Shown one piece after another: positions 8,649-17,395 of a stretch of DNA of 64,000 nucleotides (its first letter is position 1; every line of letters starts with the position of its first letter). Below the pieces are notes generated by a model that made no database searches, had not been told where the DNA came from, and saw nothing but the letters and a program-made list of their open reading frames with translations. Source of the stretch: Streptomyces sp. Alt3 (lineage in GTDB: Bacteria > Actinomycetota > Actinomycetes > Streptomycetales > Streptomycetaceae); assembly GCF_030719215.1 (NCBI RefSeq), contig NZ_CP120983.1, positions 3,596,001 to 3,660,000 on the forward strand. The letters are read 5' to 3'. The translations under genes were made by a program, and so were the position numbers.

Positions 8649-9194
8649 TCAGATGCCGGACGTCATCCGCCGCACCGCCAGCCGTGTCAGCTCGCGGCTC
8701 TGCGGCTCGGTGTCGAGCGACCGGTGCAGGGCAAGCCCTTCGATCAGCGCGTCCAGCGTGCGGGCGGTGTCCGGGTCGAAGTGCTGCTCCAGGAGGCGGC
8801 GGCTGCGGTTCATCCAGGCGTGGGTGAGCTCGCGGTACTCGTCGCGCCGCGCGGCCAGCGTGTAGAGCTCCTGGGTGAGGACGAGGTCCCGGCGGGGCCC
8901 TTCGGAGAGCACGTGGATGAGGTCGACGACGGCCTCACGCGCCTGCTCGGGGGTGTCGACCCGGCCCAGGTACAGCTCGAACACGGCCACGATGTGATCG
9001 GCGAAGCGGGTGAAGGCCTCCCGCAGCAGGTCGTCCATGCCACCGAAGTGATACGTCATCGAGCCGAGCGGGACATCGGCGCGCACGGCGATCTTGCGGT
9101 GCGAGACGCCCGCGACGCCCTCCTCGGCGATGTGGTCGAGGGTGGCGGCGAGGATGCGCTCGCGCCGCTGCGGATCGGTACGTCCGGTGGCCAT
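8649..9194 (-). CDS. TetR/AcrR-family transcriptional regulator
   Basis: A 181-residue one-component regulator. The N-terminal helix-turn-helix (about residues 10-55) includes RERILAATLDHIAEEGVAGVSHRKIAV (positions about 11-37) and PLGSMTYHFGGMDDLLREAF. The rest is the helical ligand-binding domain. It lies 12 bases downstream of the acetyltransferase gene on the same strand, so the pair is probably one transcript. The palindrome at 9811-9824 is the likely operator, which implies autoregulation. The inducing ligand is unknown. Confidence 0.9.
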   Translation of the reverse strand: MATGRTDPQRRERILAATLDHIAEEGVAGVSHRKIAVRADVPLGSMTYHFGGMDDLLREAFTRFADHIVAVFELYLGRVDTPEQAREAVVDLIHVLSEGPRRDLVLTQELYTLAARRDEYRELTHAWMNRSRRLLEQHFDPDTARTLDALIEGLALHRSLDTEPQSRELTRLAVRRMTSGI

Positions 9195-9206
9195 GGGACA
9201 GCAGTA

Positions 9207-9788
9207 TCAGACGCCGCGGACGACACGGGCGGGGTTGCCCACGGCGACGACGTCGGCGGGGACGTCCTTCGTGACCACCGCGCCCGCACCGATCACGGAG
9301 TTGTCGCCGATGGTCACCCCGGGGCAGACGATGACGCCGCCGCCGAGCCAGACGTTGTCACCGATCGTGATGGGGAGCGCGGCCTCCAGCTTGTCGCGCC
9401 GGGGCCCGGGCTCCACGGGGTGGGTGGGGGTGAGGAGCTGGACGTTGGGGCCGATCTGGCAGTCCTCGCCGATGGTGATGCGCGCGACGTCCAGCGCGGT
9501 GAGGTGGTAGTTGACGAAGGTGCGGGCACCGATGGTGATGTTGCTGCCGTAGTCGACGTACAGCGGCGGGCGCACGTCGACGCCCTCGCCCACCGAGTCC
9601 AGCAGCTCCGCGAGGATCGCCTTGGCGGCGTCCGCGTCCTCGGTGTGGGCGGCCTGGAAGCGGGCCATGAGACGCATCGCCCGCTGCTGCTGCCGGGCGA
9701 TCTCCGGGTCGTCGGCGATGTAGAGGTCGCCCGCGAGCATGCGTTCGTGGTTGGTGCGCGGATCGTCTGCGAAGTAGTCCGTCGGCAT
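9207..9788 (-). CDS. Maltose/galactoside-type sugar O-acetyltransferase (LbH family)
   Basis: A 193-residue acetyl-CoA-dependent acetyltransferase of the left-handed beta-helix type. An N-terminal Mac domain (ERMLAGDLYIADDPE near residue 15) is followed by hexapeptide repeats. The catalytic His lies in LLTPTHPVEPGPRRDK near residue 118, and the family C-terminal motif is VIGAGAVVTKDVPADVVAVGNPARV. No ribosome-binding site precedes the ATG. On the minus strand a -10-like TACGAT (9801-9796) lies seven bases upstream, so a leaderless mRNA is likely. The acceptor sugar is unknown. It shares an operon with the TetR gene. Confidence 0.9.
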   Translation of the reverse strand: MPTDYFADDPRTNHERMLAGDLYIADDPEIARQQQRAMRLMARFQAAHTEDADAAKAILAELLDSVGEGVDVRPPLYVDYGSNITIGARTFVNYHLTALDVARITIGEDCQIGPNVQLLTPTHPVEPGPRRDKLEAALPITIGDNVWLGGGVIVCPGVTIGDNSVIGAGAVVTKDVPADVVAVGNPARVVRGV

Positions 9789-9810
9789 GCGCACGATCGT
9801 ACCCCCGAGA

Positions 9811-9824
9811 TGTACGAACGTACA
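9811..9824. promoter_or_regulatory. Palindromic operator of the TetR/acetyltransferase pair
   Basis: TGTACGAACGTACA has perfect 6-bp arms around a 2-base centre. It lies 23 bases upstream of the acetyltransferase start. It overlaps the -35 position expected from the -10-like TACGAT at 9796-9801 (minus strand). Its size and symmetry fit a TetR-dimer site, so the downstream TetR product is the natural candidate to bind it. Confidence 0.7.
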
Positions 9825-9853
9825 CTCCTCGGTCGCGTTCATCTGCCGCGTCG

Positions 9854-11035
9854 TCACCCGGGCAGTCGGCGGGACCGCCACACGAGGTACAGCGCCGACG
9901 CGACCGCCGCCACCCGCACCACCACGGGCCAGGCCTCCGTCATCGCGTCGCCCACCGCGCCCTCGGCCAGGGGAGCGCCCCAGCGGCCGTCCATGCGCCC
10001 CCACACCCAGACGAAGGCGCCGGCCACGACCACACCCGGCAGGCCCATCGCCACCCACTTCGCCTCCGCGCGCGAGAACTTCCGTGAGCTGTACGCCAGC
10101 AGCCAGCCGCCCGCCAGCGCCAGCCACGAACCGAGCACGGCGCCGGCCACGAGCAGCACGGCGGCCAGCAGCAGCAACGGGTTCGAGAGCCGTGGCCGCG
10201 CCGCCGCCCCGGCGTCCACGACGGCCCGCCGGGGGCGGCGCAGCCGCAGCTTCCGGCGGGCCGGGGGAACAGTCTCCGCGGGCGGCTCCTCCCCCTCCGC
10301 GGCCGGTTCCCTGCCGCCCGCCGCCGGTCCGGGCTCCTCCTCCACCGGTGCGCGCGGTCCCGGGGCCTTCGGCGTGCCCGGCATCCCGAACAGCTCCGGG
10401 CTCTCCAGCCCGCCCACGAACCCCGGCACGGCCGTACCGGGGCCCATGGCTCCCGGCATGCCCGCCGCCCCCTGTCCGCCCTCGCCGAAGGGGCCGGGCT
10501 CGATCCGCCACCAGTCGGGCTCACCCTCGGACGGCGCCTGGCCCAGGCCCGTCATGTGCGGGGCCGACGCCGAAGGCCAGTCCGGTACCGGCTCCCCGGC
10601 ACCACGCTCCTCGGGCACGGGCTCCGCGACCGCCGGGCCGGGACGCGCGGAACCAGAGGGCGCGGGCTCCTCGGCGCCCTGCGACGCGCCCTTGCGTGAC
10701 GCGTCTTTCCGGAGCATCCCCCGCCGCGCCCGCGGCACCCCGCGCCCGTCCGCCGTCGCCCCGGCGCCGTCGGCCCGGGGCGACGGCAACGGCACCGCCC
10801 CGTCGCCCGACTCGGCCGCCGCGGAGACGAGTTCACCGGGTGCGCCGAGCCTGCCGAGGATGCGCCGGACCACGGCCGGGGAGTCCGAACCGTCGGTGCC
10901 GCGCTGCCGGTCGATCTCGCCCCTGAGCGTCGCGACGAGTCTCATCCGGGCGCCCGAGGACAGCTGTTGCTGCTGCGCCAGGTCACCGACCCGGCTGAGA
11001 TAGTCGAAGACAAGCTGGTCGCTCTCGATGCCCAC
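9854..11035 (-). CDS. Conserved membrane protein with long Pro/Gly-rich linker
   Basis: A 393-residue protein in three parts. A helical N-terminal domain (about residues 1-70: ESDQLVFDYLSRVGDLAQQQ) is followed by a long low-complexity Pro/Gly/Glu-rich linker (about 75-265). The C-terminal membrane domain has about four helices (LLLLAAVLLVAGAVLGSWLAL and following). The GTG at 11035 has an excellent GGAGGGAGA upstream. The ORF remains open further, but that part overlaps the promoter region of the divergent gene. Family known from streptomycetes but without assigned function. It is divergent from the helicase-C-like gene by 64 bases. Confidence 0.75.
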   Translation of the reverse strand: MGIESDQLVFDYLSRVGDLAQQQQLSSGARMRLVATLRGEIDRQRGTDGSDSPAVVRRILGRLGAPGELVSAAAESGDGAVPLPSPRADGAGATADGRGVPRARRGMLRKDASRKGASQGAEEPAPSGSARPGPAVAEPVPEERGAGEPVPDWPSASAPHMTGLGQAPSEGEPDWWRIEPGPFGEGGQGAAGMPGAMGPGTAVPGFVGGLESPELFGMPGTPKAPGPRAPVEEEPGPAAGGREPAAEGEEPPAETVPPARRKLRLRRPRRAVVDAGAAARPRLSNPLLLLAAVLLVAGAVLGSWLALAGGWLLAYSSRKFSRAEAKWVAMGLPGVVVAGAFVWVWGRMDGRWGAPLAEGAVGDAMTEAWPVVVRVAAVASALYLVWRSRRLPG

Positions 11036-11099
11036 GCGATGGTTCTCCCTCCACCCGCCCTGCCCCGACGGTAGCGTTCCAGCGGCTACCGTGGGACGG

Positions 11100-13565
11100 A
11101 TGGGGACGACCACACCACCGCGTACGCTCGCCGAAGCTCTGCGCGCACGGGGCGACGAATCGCTGGCAGGGCTGCTGCGCGCGCGCCCCGACCTGCTCAG
11201 CCCCGTGCCGAGCGACATCACGCAGCTGGCGACGCGCGCCGGTACGCGCGCCTCCGTCGTCCGTGCGCTGGAGCACCTCGACCGCTTCGCCCTCCAGGCC
11301 GCGGAGGCCCTGGCCGTGGCGCCGGACCCGGCTCCCTACGACACGCTGCTCGCGCTCCTCACAGGTGACGGCCAGGACGACGGCGCCGGGCGCGGCGACG
11401 CCGGCGCGGCGATCACCGCCGCGCTGCCCGGCGCCCTCGCGACCTTGCGCGAACAGGCCCTGGTCTGGGGCGAGGACACCGCACTGCACCTCGTACGCAC
11501 CGCGCGCGAGCTGCTGGCCCCGTCCCCGCAGCACCCCTCACCCACGGGCCTCGGACCGACCGTGGCCGAGGCCACGGCCGGGATGTCGCCCGGCAGGCTG
11601 CAGGAGATCCTGGCCGCCGCCGGGCTGCCGGCCACCCATGACCCGGTGTCCGCCGTCGCCGCGCTGACCGGGCTGTTCACGGACCGGACCAGGATGGCGG
11701 AGCTGCTGGACACCGCACCGGTCGAAGCGCTGGCCGTGCTCGACCGGCTGGTCTGGGGACCGCCGTACGGCGAGGTCACGCCGAACCCCGCCCCTCCCGT
11801 GCAATGGCTGCGCGACCGCGGGCTGTTGCTGCCCGTGTCGACACGCACCGTCGTCCTGCCGCGCGAGGCGGCGCTGCATCTGCGGGCGGGCCGCGCCCAC
11901 CGCGTGCCCGAGCCCGTCGCCCCGGAACTCGTGGCGGCGGCCGAGCGGGATCCCCAGGCTGTGGACAGGGCGGCGGCCGGCCAGGGCTTCATGGCACTGT
12001 CCACCGTCGAGGAACTGCTGAAGCTGTGGAACGACGGCGGCCCGGCCATCCTCCGCGCGGGCGGCCTGAGCGTGCGCGACCTGAAGCGGGCCGCCGGAGC
12101 GCTCGACGTCACCGAGCCCGTCGCCGCCTTCTGGATCGAACTCGCCTACGCCGCGGGCCTGCTGGCCTCCGACGGCGAGACCGACGAACGGTACGCGCCG
12201 ACGCCCGCGTCCGACGAGTGGCTGGACCTGCCCGCCCAGGACCGCTGGACCCACCTCGTGACCGCCTGGCTCGCCGCCACGCGCACCGCGGGCCTGATCG
12301 GCGGCCAGGACTCCAAGGGCCGGGCCCTGTCGGCGCTCGGCCCGGACCTGGACCGCTCGGCCGCGCCCGAGGTACGCCACCGGGTCCTGGCCCTGTTCGC
12401 CGGGCTCCCGCCGGGCACCGCACCCGATCCGCAGACCCTGCTCGCCCGGCTCCGCTGGGAACGGCCGCTGCGCGCGACCGGACCGGGCGGACCGGCGGCC
12501 CCCGCCGACGCCTCCGACCTCCGCTCCCGGATCGCCCTGTGGACGGCCAACGAGGCGGAGCTGCTCGGGATCACCGGACGCGGGGCCCTCTCCTCCCAGG
12601 CCCGGGCGCTCCTCGACGAGGGCCCCGACGCAGCCGCCGCCCGCCTCGCCCCGCTGATCCCCGAGCCCCTGGACCACGTGCTGCTCCAGGCCGACCTGAC
12701 CGCGGTCGCCCCCGGCCCGCTGGAACGCCCGCTCGCCGACATGCTCTCGGTGCTCGCCGACGTCGAGTCCAAGGGCGGCGCGACGGTCTACCGCTTCACC
12801 CCCGGTTCCGTGCGCCGGGCGCTCGACGCCGGGCGGGCCGCGACCGACCTCCACGCATTCCTAGCCACCCACAGCCGCACGCCCGTGCCGCAGCCGCTGA
12901 GCTACCTGATCGACGACGTGGCACGCCGCCACGGCCATCTGCGGATCGGCGCCGCGTCCGCCTACGTTCGCTGCGACGACGAGGCCGTGCTCAACGAGAT
13001 CCTGGCCGACAAGCGTTCGGCGACCCTGCGGCTGCGCAGGCTCGCACCGACCGTCCTGGCCGCGCAGGCCGATCCGGGCTCGCTGCTCGAAGGGCTCCGC
13101 GAGATGGGGTACGCCCCGGCCGCCGAGTCCGCCGAGGGCGACGTGCTGATCACCCGGGCCGGTGCCCGCCGCACTCCGCCCCGTACGCCGCCCGTACCCG
13201 TCCCCGAGGGGCCTCCGGTCCCGGACGCCACGCTGCTGGCCGCCGCGGTCCGGGCGGTCAGGGCCGGTGACACGGCGGCCAGGGCCGTCCACCGGGAGAC
13301 CACGGACACGGCGTCGGCAGGCGCCCTCCCCCGCACGACCCCGGCCGAGACCCTGGCCACGGTGCAGGCGGCGGCGATGACCGGTTCGGCCGTCTGGATC
13401 GGCTACGTCAACGCGGACGGCGCGGCCAGCCAGCGGGTGATCGCCCCGGTCAAGGTGGAGGGCGGCTTCGTGACGGCGTACGACCACACGGCCGACGAGG
13501 TCCGGACGTATCCGCTGCACCGGATCACGGGCGTCGCCGAACTCGCCGACGAACAGACGAGCTGA
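11100..13565 (+). CDS. Large helicase-C-terminal-domain (Helicase_C_3-like) protein
   Basis: An 821-residue cytoplasmic protein, conserved in actinobacteria and usually annotated as a helicase-associated or XPB/Ssl2-like protein. I see no Walker A or DEAD/H box, so it is unlikely to be an ATPase by itself. The central part is helical, with repeated winged-helix-like segments. The region around residues 540-690 (LDHVLLQADLTAVAPGPL, then a DDVARRHGHLRIGAASAYVRC segment) matches the Helicase_C_3 type. The C-terminus (WIGYVNADGAASQRVIAPVKVEGGFVTAYD as positions 760-789) resembles a WYL-like beta domain. An XPB-type helicase is encoded 4 kb downstream, which suggests a functional link. Confidence 0.75.
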   Translation: MGTTTPPRTLAEALRARGDESLAGLLRARPDLLSPVPSDITQLATRAGTRASVVRALEHLDRFALQAAEALAVAPDPAPYDTLLALLTGDGQDDGAGRGDAGAAITAALPGALATLREQALVWGEDTALHLVRTARELLAPSPQHPSPTGLGPTVAEATAGMSPGRLQEILAAAGLPATHDPVSAVAALTGLFTDRTRMAELLDTAPVEALAVLDRLVWGPPYGEVTPNPAPPVQWLRDRGLLLPVSTRTVVLPREAALHLRAGRAHRVPEPVAPELVAAAERDPQAVDRAAAGQGFMALSTVEELLKLWNDGGPAILRAGGLSVRDLKRAAGALDVTEPVAAFWIELAYAAGLLASDGETDERYAPTPASDEWLDLPAQDRWTHLVTAWLAATRTAGLIGGQDSKGRALSALGPDLDRSAAPEVRHRVLALFAGLPPGTAPDPQTLLARLRWERPLRATGPGGPAAPADASDLRSRIALWTANEAELLGITGRGALSSQARALLDEGPDAAAARLAPLIPEPLDHVLLQADLTAVAPGPLERPLADMLSVLADVESKGGATVYRFTPGSVRRALDAGRAATDLHAFLATHSRTPVPQPLSYLIDDVARRHGHLRIGAASAYVRCDDEAVLNEILADKRSATLRLRRLAPTVLAAQADPGSLLEGLREMGYAPAAESAEGDVLITRAGARRTPPRTPPVPVPEGPPVPDATLLAAAVRAVRAGDTAARAVHRETTDTASAGALPRTTPAETLATVQAAAMTGSAVWIGYVNADGAASQRVIAPVKVEGGFVTAYDHTADEVRTYPLHRITGVAELADEQTS

Positions 13566-13586
13566 CGAGCTGACGAGCTGACGAGC
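13556..13586 (+). repeat. 8-bp tandem repeat spanning the stop codon
   Basis: GACGAGCT is repeated almost four times across the end of the helicase-C-like gene. Each unit junction contains TGA, at 13563, 13571 and 13579. Because the unit is not a multiple of three, these stops fall in all three forward frames. Confidence 0.9.
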
Positions 13587-13612
13587 AGCCGCCCGCCTGG
13601 CAGGAGGAGCGT

Positions 13613-14383
13613 TCAGGCGGGGTCCATGTCCCGGACGCGCTCGAACGTCTCCGTGCCGGAGGCGCCCTTCTTCCACTCGACGGTCAGGGTGTTCCCGTTC
13701 TGCTCCAGGTTGCCGACGCGGTCCTTGTCCTCGACCCGGACCCCGTCCTCCTTGCAGAGCAGGGCCATCTCCAGGAAGTCGCCGCTCTCGTCCTTCTGCC
13801 ACCGTCCCTCGCAGTCCAGGCCGTCGGTGGTGGTGAGGATCGCGTTGACCCGGGCGGGCTCGTCGAGATGCTCCTCGCCCAGCCCCAGCGTGGAGCCGGA
13901 GACCTGCCAGACGGCCTGCAGCCCGGTCCCGGTGGGCGTGGGCACGGCGGGCTCCGTGGAGGGCTCCACGGGCTCGTCCTCCGTCGGACCGGGGTCGGCG
14001 GAGACGGAGACGGAGGGGCTCTCCTTCGCGACGGGCGCCGCGGGCTCGTCGCCGTCGGCCCCGAGCGCGAACCAGAGTCCTCCGCCGATCAGGACGAGAG
14101 CCACGAGACCGGCCCCCACGACCAGTGGGGTACGCCGCTTCCCCGGTGCCGGGGGCGGCGCCCCCGCCGGTCCGTACTGCGGCGGCAGGGGGTGGGCGCC
14201 GTACGGCGAGGGCTGCTGGGGCTGCTGGGGCCCGGTGGCGTAGGGGTTGTCCGGCACGGGCTGCCCGCCGTGCGGGTTCCCGTACCCGGCCTGCGGCGGA
14301 ACGTACGGCGACTGCGTGGGCGGCGGCGTGGGCGGCTGGGCGCCCGACGGCGGCTGCGGCGGCCAGGGCGGCGGCTGGGTCAT
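13613..14383 (-). CDS. Pro-rich single-pass membrane protein
   Basis: This 256-residue protein has a cytoplasmic N-terminal half rich in Pro, Gln and Tyr (about residues 1-85). One membrane helix follows (about 90-110, PLVVGAGLVALVLIGGGLWFAL). Next come a Ser/Pro/Thr/Glu-rich spacer and an extracytoplasmic domain of about 90 residues with two Cys (DCEGRW and LLCKED) that could pair. The layout is typical of many streptomycete envelope proteins and gives no specific function. It is convergent with the preceding helicase-C-like gene. Confidence 0.75.
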   Translation of the reverse strand: MTQPPPWPPQPPSGAQPPTPPPTQSPYVPPQAGYGNPHGGQPVPDNPYATGPQQPQQPSPYGAHPLPPQYGPAGAPPPAPGKRRTPLVVGAGLVALVLIGGGLWFALGADGDEPAAPVAKESPSVSVSADPGPTEDEPVEPSTEPAVPTPTGTGLQAVWQVSGSTLGLGEEHLDEPARVNAILTTTDGLDCEGRWQKDESGDFLEMALLCKEDGVRVEDKDRVGNLEQNGNTLTVEWKKGASGTETFERVRDMDPA

Positions 14384-14474
14384 GGTGTTCCTCCCCCGCG
14401 GCCGACACGCTGCCGGCCGAGCGTTCTTTTCTATCAGCCGCTCCTGACTGCCCGTCGGCCGAGGGAGAGGCCGG

Positions 14475-15272
14475 TCAGGGGACCTCGGGGGAGACCGGCA
14501 GCCCGCCGAGGGCGGCGGCCTCCCGCAGCACGTCGACGAGCATCGGCATGGTGAGCCGGCCCGTGAACGTGTTGCGTTGGCTCGGGTGGTAGCTGCCCAG
14601 CAGGTGCAGCTCCTGTCTGCGCTCCGTGGCGGGCAGCACGACACGGGCGCCATGGCCGAACACGGGCCGCGGGCGTGGCATCTGCCAGCCCGCCCCGGCC
14701 AGCACCGGGAGCAGGGCCTGCCAGCCGAAGCCGCCGAGGACCACCACCGCGCGCAGCCCCGGGCTGAGCAGGTCCAGCTCGGCCGACAGCCAGGACCGGC
14801 AGGTGTCGCGTTCCGCGGGCGTGGGCTTGTTCGCCGGGGGCGCGCAGTGCACGGGTGAGGTGAGCCGCACCCCGCGCAGCGTGAGCCCGTCGTCCGCGTC
14901 GACGGAGGACGGCTGCGAGGCGAGCCCCACGGTGTGCAGCGCGGCGAAGAGGAAGTCACCGGCCGCGTCGCCCGTGAACATCCGGCCGGTCCTGTTGCCC
15001 CCGTGCGCGGCGGGCGCGAGCCCGACCACCGCCACCGTCGCGTCCGCGGGCCCGAACCCGGGCACGGGCCGCCCCCAGTACTCCTGGTCCTGGAAGGCGG
15101 CGCGCTTCACCTCGGCGACCTCCTCCCGCCAGGCGACCAGCCGGGGACAGGCCCGGCACCGCGTGACGAGCGCGTCCAGCTCACCGAGCCCGGAGCACCG
15201 CGGCGCGCGGCGGGCCGGGAAGCCCTGGTCATCGGCTTCCGGCACCGGGCCCGCAGCCTCCGCAGCGTCCAT
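14475..15272 (-). CDS. Uracil-DNA glycosylase, family 5 (UdgB)
   Basis: A 265-residue Fe-S uracil-DNA glycosylase that removes uracil and possibly other deaminated bases. The family-5 motif [19 protein letters not shown] lies near residue 80, with Ala rather than the Asp/Glu of other UDG families in the water-activating position. The second motif is [18 protein letters not shown] near residue 222. Four Cys that could hold a 4Fe-4S cluster are visible: two in RCRACPRL, one in SPVHCAPP and one in AERDTCRSW. The start ATG opens an acidic leader of about 30 residues. It stands alone on the minus strand. Confidence 0.93.
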   Translation of the reverse strand: MDAAEAAGPVPEADDQGFPARRAPRCSGLGELDALVTRCRACPRLVAWREEVAEVKRAAFQDQEYWGRPVPGFGPADATVAVVGLAPAAHGGNRTGRMFTGDAAGDFLFAALHTVGLASQPSSVDADDGLTLRGVRLTSPVHCAPPANKPTPAERDTCRSWLSAELDLLSPGLRAVVVLGGFGWQALLPVLAGAGWQMPRPRPVFGHGARVVLPATERRQELHLLGSYHPSQRNTFTGRLTMPMLVDVLREAAALGGLPVSPEVP

Positions 15273-15432
15273 GCCTCCACGCTACGGGCTCGGCCGACAG
15301 TGTCGCGGAGCACAGAGAGGAGCTGTGGGAGCGGGGAAGGCCCGGGTCCCGGATTCCCGGACGTGAGGGGCGTCGCTGTGGCCGACGACGCGACAGCGCG
15401 GGCGCCCGGCGTCATGCGGTGTCAGCCCGGTT

Positions 15433-16062
15433 TCAGCCCGGCTTCTGCCCTGCCGCCATGAGCCGCCCCACCAGCTGGTCCACGTCCGTCCATGGATTGT
15501 CCGCATGCCCTGCGCCGCGCTGTCTCAGGCGTTGTGCACGGTCCGCCGCGTTCGGATAACGCTCCCGGACACTCTCGAAGTCGAGATGCTTGCGGCTCGC
15601 GGTGTAGCCGCTGATCCCCTGCTTCTCCAGCGCCTTCTGCGCGGCCTCCCACGTGTGGTAGCCCGAGACATCCCTGAAATGCAACAGGATCCACAACTCG
15701 AAGCAGGGGTTCGTGAGGACCACCTCGACACCGTGGCGTCGCGCCAGTGCGAGCGCCTCGTCAAGACCGGCGTGCGGTCTGGGCGCCTCCACGTCGATCA
15801 CACACCAGACCTCGTCGTACTCCGTCCGCCGGTCCTCGCAGGAGCGCGAAGCCCGCTTCTTGTGCTCGATCGCCGCGCGGACGAGCGACTTGGGTTCACC
15901 GTGTTCACCACCCACGCAGATCGACACCGGAAGGGTACGCACCTCGGTCCTCAGACCCCGGAAGTACTGGACCTCCGTGCACTCCCCCTCGCAGTAGATG
16001 AGGTACCTACGCTGCTCCTGGCGTACGCCCCGCGTCCGCTTCAGCGGCTTTCCCCGCTTCAC
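15433..16062 (-). CDS. rloB: RloB-like Toprim-type protein
   Basis: A 209-residue member of the RloB family, which pairs with AAA/ABC-type ATPases in defence and restriction loci. A basic N-terminus is followed by the Toprim-like acidic motif YCEGECTEVQYFRGL (about residue 23). The second acidic motif is WCVIDVEAPRP, where many relatives have DRD, so here it is D-x-E. The family hallmark NPCFELWILLHF lies near residue 120. The GTG at 16062 is chosen because GGGGGTGG precedes it; GTG 16068 or TTG 16074 are possible. The start overlaps the end of the ATPase gene by about 56 bases, so translation is coupled. Nuclease activity is inferred, not shown. Confidence 0.8.
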   Translation of the reverse strand: MKRGKPLKRTRGVRQEQRRYLIYCEGECTEVQYFRGLRTEVRTLPVSICVGGEHGEPKSLVRAAIEHKKRASRSCEDRRTEYDEVWCVIDVEAPRPHAGLDEALALARRHGVEVVLTNPCFELWILLHFRDVSGYHTWEAAQKALEKQGISGYTASRKHLDFESVRERYPNAADRAQRLRQRGAGHADNPWTDVDQLVGRLMAAGQKPG

Positions 16063-17371
16063 TGCCACCCCCAAGCCTGAGAGCCGCGGCCGTATCCCGC
16101 AGCAGCTCGTCCTCCAAGTGCGGGACCGCGCCGAAGCGTCCGCCCAGGTAGCGCCTCTCCAGGTTGTCGACAGAATCCCGGACGGAGAATTCCGTCATCG
16201 GGAACAGCCTCGTCGTGAGCGCTCCGGGGTCCTTCTCCGTGAACCACACCTGGTCCCTGAAGAGCTCCGTCCGGACGTTGCGCCCCAGCAGCGCGGCCTC
16301 ATGGGTCGTGAAGACCAGCTGGGCCCCGGCCGTGTTCGTCTCGGGGGACTGGAACATCCCCACCAGAGCGTCCACCAGGTAGGGATGCAGACGCGCGTCC
16401 AGCTCGTCCACGCACAGGGTCCCGCCCTCGGCCAGCGTCGTGACGACGGGGCCCACGAGCCCGATCCACGTCCGCGTACCGCTTGATTCCTGTGCCAGAT
16501 CGAGGGCGAACGTCCCCTCGGCCGTCCGGTGCTCCACCCTCACCCGTTGCTTGCTGTTGACCTCGACCTTGGCCTTGTCCCCCAACGCCTCCTGGAGAAC
16601 ACGCGAGATCCGCTTCTGGCCCTCCAGCACGGTGTCGTCCCACTCCGCGATCTCCAGCCCGGACACTCCGAGGTCGGCGAAACGCAGCAGCGTCATCACG
16701 GGCGACGGCTCGCTCCCCCCAAGACCGGCGAGGCAGAGCTGGACCGTGCGGTCGAGCCGCTGGGAGAAGTTGTGATCCGTGGCCACCCGCAGGCCGGAAC
16801 TGAACCACTGGAACACCCTGTGGAGCTGATCGTGTCCCTGTGCCGCTGCGACGGACAGATACAAGCTGTTCGGCCTCAGCAGCTCGGCGATCACTTTCCG
16901 GCGGCCGGTGAGCCAGCGGCCGAAGGTGACGACGTCCGCCGCGTCCCGCTCGTAGAGACGGCGCTGCCGACCTTCGGGGTAGTAGTAGAGCCACTCCTCG
17001 GTCACGCGTGTGTCATCCACGGAGAAGCCGAATTGATGGCGTACGCCCTCCAGTACGAAATCCACGGCGAACGAGCTCGGCTGCTCCGCGCCCTTCCCAC
17101 CCAGTGCGAAGGGCCGACGCGGCACACCCCCGTCGGGGTCCCAGCGACGGAACGACGAGAGCACTGCCGTCCGCATCCAGGCAATGGCATCGACGACGTT
17201 CGACTTGCCCGACGCGTTGGTGCCGTACATCGCGAGCACGGGCACGGCCCGGAGCTCCCCACCGGGCGCCGACACCTCAGCTCTCGTGTCGTGCCGGTCC
17301 GCAGCGATCAGCGAGAGCTCCTGCTCGTCGAGGAGCGAGGCGTGATTCGCCACCTGGAACCGAAGCAGCAT
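16007..17371 (-). CDS. rloA: RloA-like AAA_15/ABC-type ATPase (DUF2813/OLD-like)
   Basis: A 454-residue SMC/OLD-like ATPase. The N-terminus is MLLRFQVANHASLLDEQEL. Walker A is YGTNASGKSN near residue 50, and the ABC-signature region is LAQESSGTRTW near residue 310. Walker B is LCVDELDARLHP near residue 338, and the switch His is in FTTHEAALL. The ATG at 17371 has GGAGGAG upstream. The frame remains open through the inverted repeat, but that extension has no Shine-Dalgarno. Such ATPases sense phage or DNA damage and control a Toprim partner (as in PARIS, Gabija and OLD). Here the partner is the overlapping RloB gene. The anti-phage role is inferred. Confidence 0.85.
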   Translation of the reverse strand: MLLRFQVANHASLLDEQELSLIAADRHDTRAEVSAPGGELRAVPVLAMYGTNASGKSNVVDAIAWMRTAVLSSFRRWDPDGGVPRRPFALGGKGAEQPSSFAVDFVLEGVRHQFGFSVDDTRVTEEWLYYYPEGRQRRLYERDAADVVTFGRWLTGRRKVIAELLRPNSLYLSVAAAQGHDQLHRVFQWFSSGLRVATDHNFSQRLDRTVQLCLAGLGGSEPSPVMTLLRFADLGVSGLEIAEWDDTVLEGQKRISRVLQEALGDKAKVEVNSKQRVRVEHRTAEGTFALDLAQESSGTRTWIGLVGPVVTTLAEGGTLCVDELDARLHPYLVDALVGMFQSPETNTAGAQLVFTTHEAALLGRNVRTELFRDQVWFTEKDPGALTTRLFPMTEFSVRDSVDNLERRYLGGRFGAVPHLEDELLRDTAAALRLGGGSEAGKAAEADAGRTPGAA

Positions 17372-17395
17372 GGCGACTCCTCCAAGCGTCCTCTG

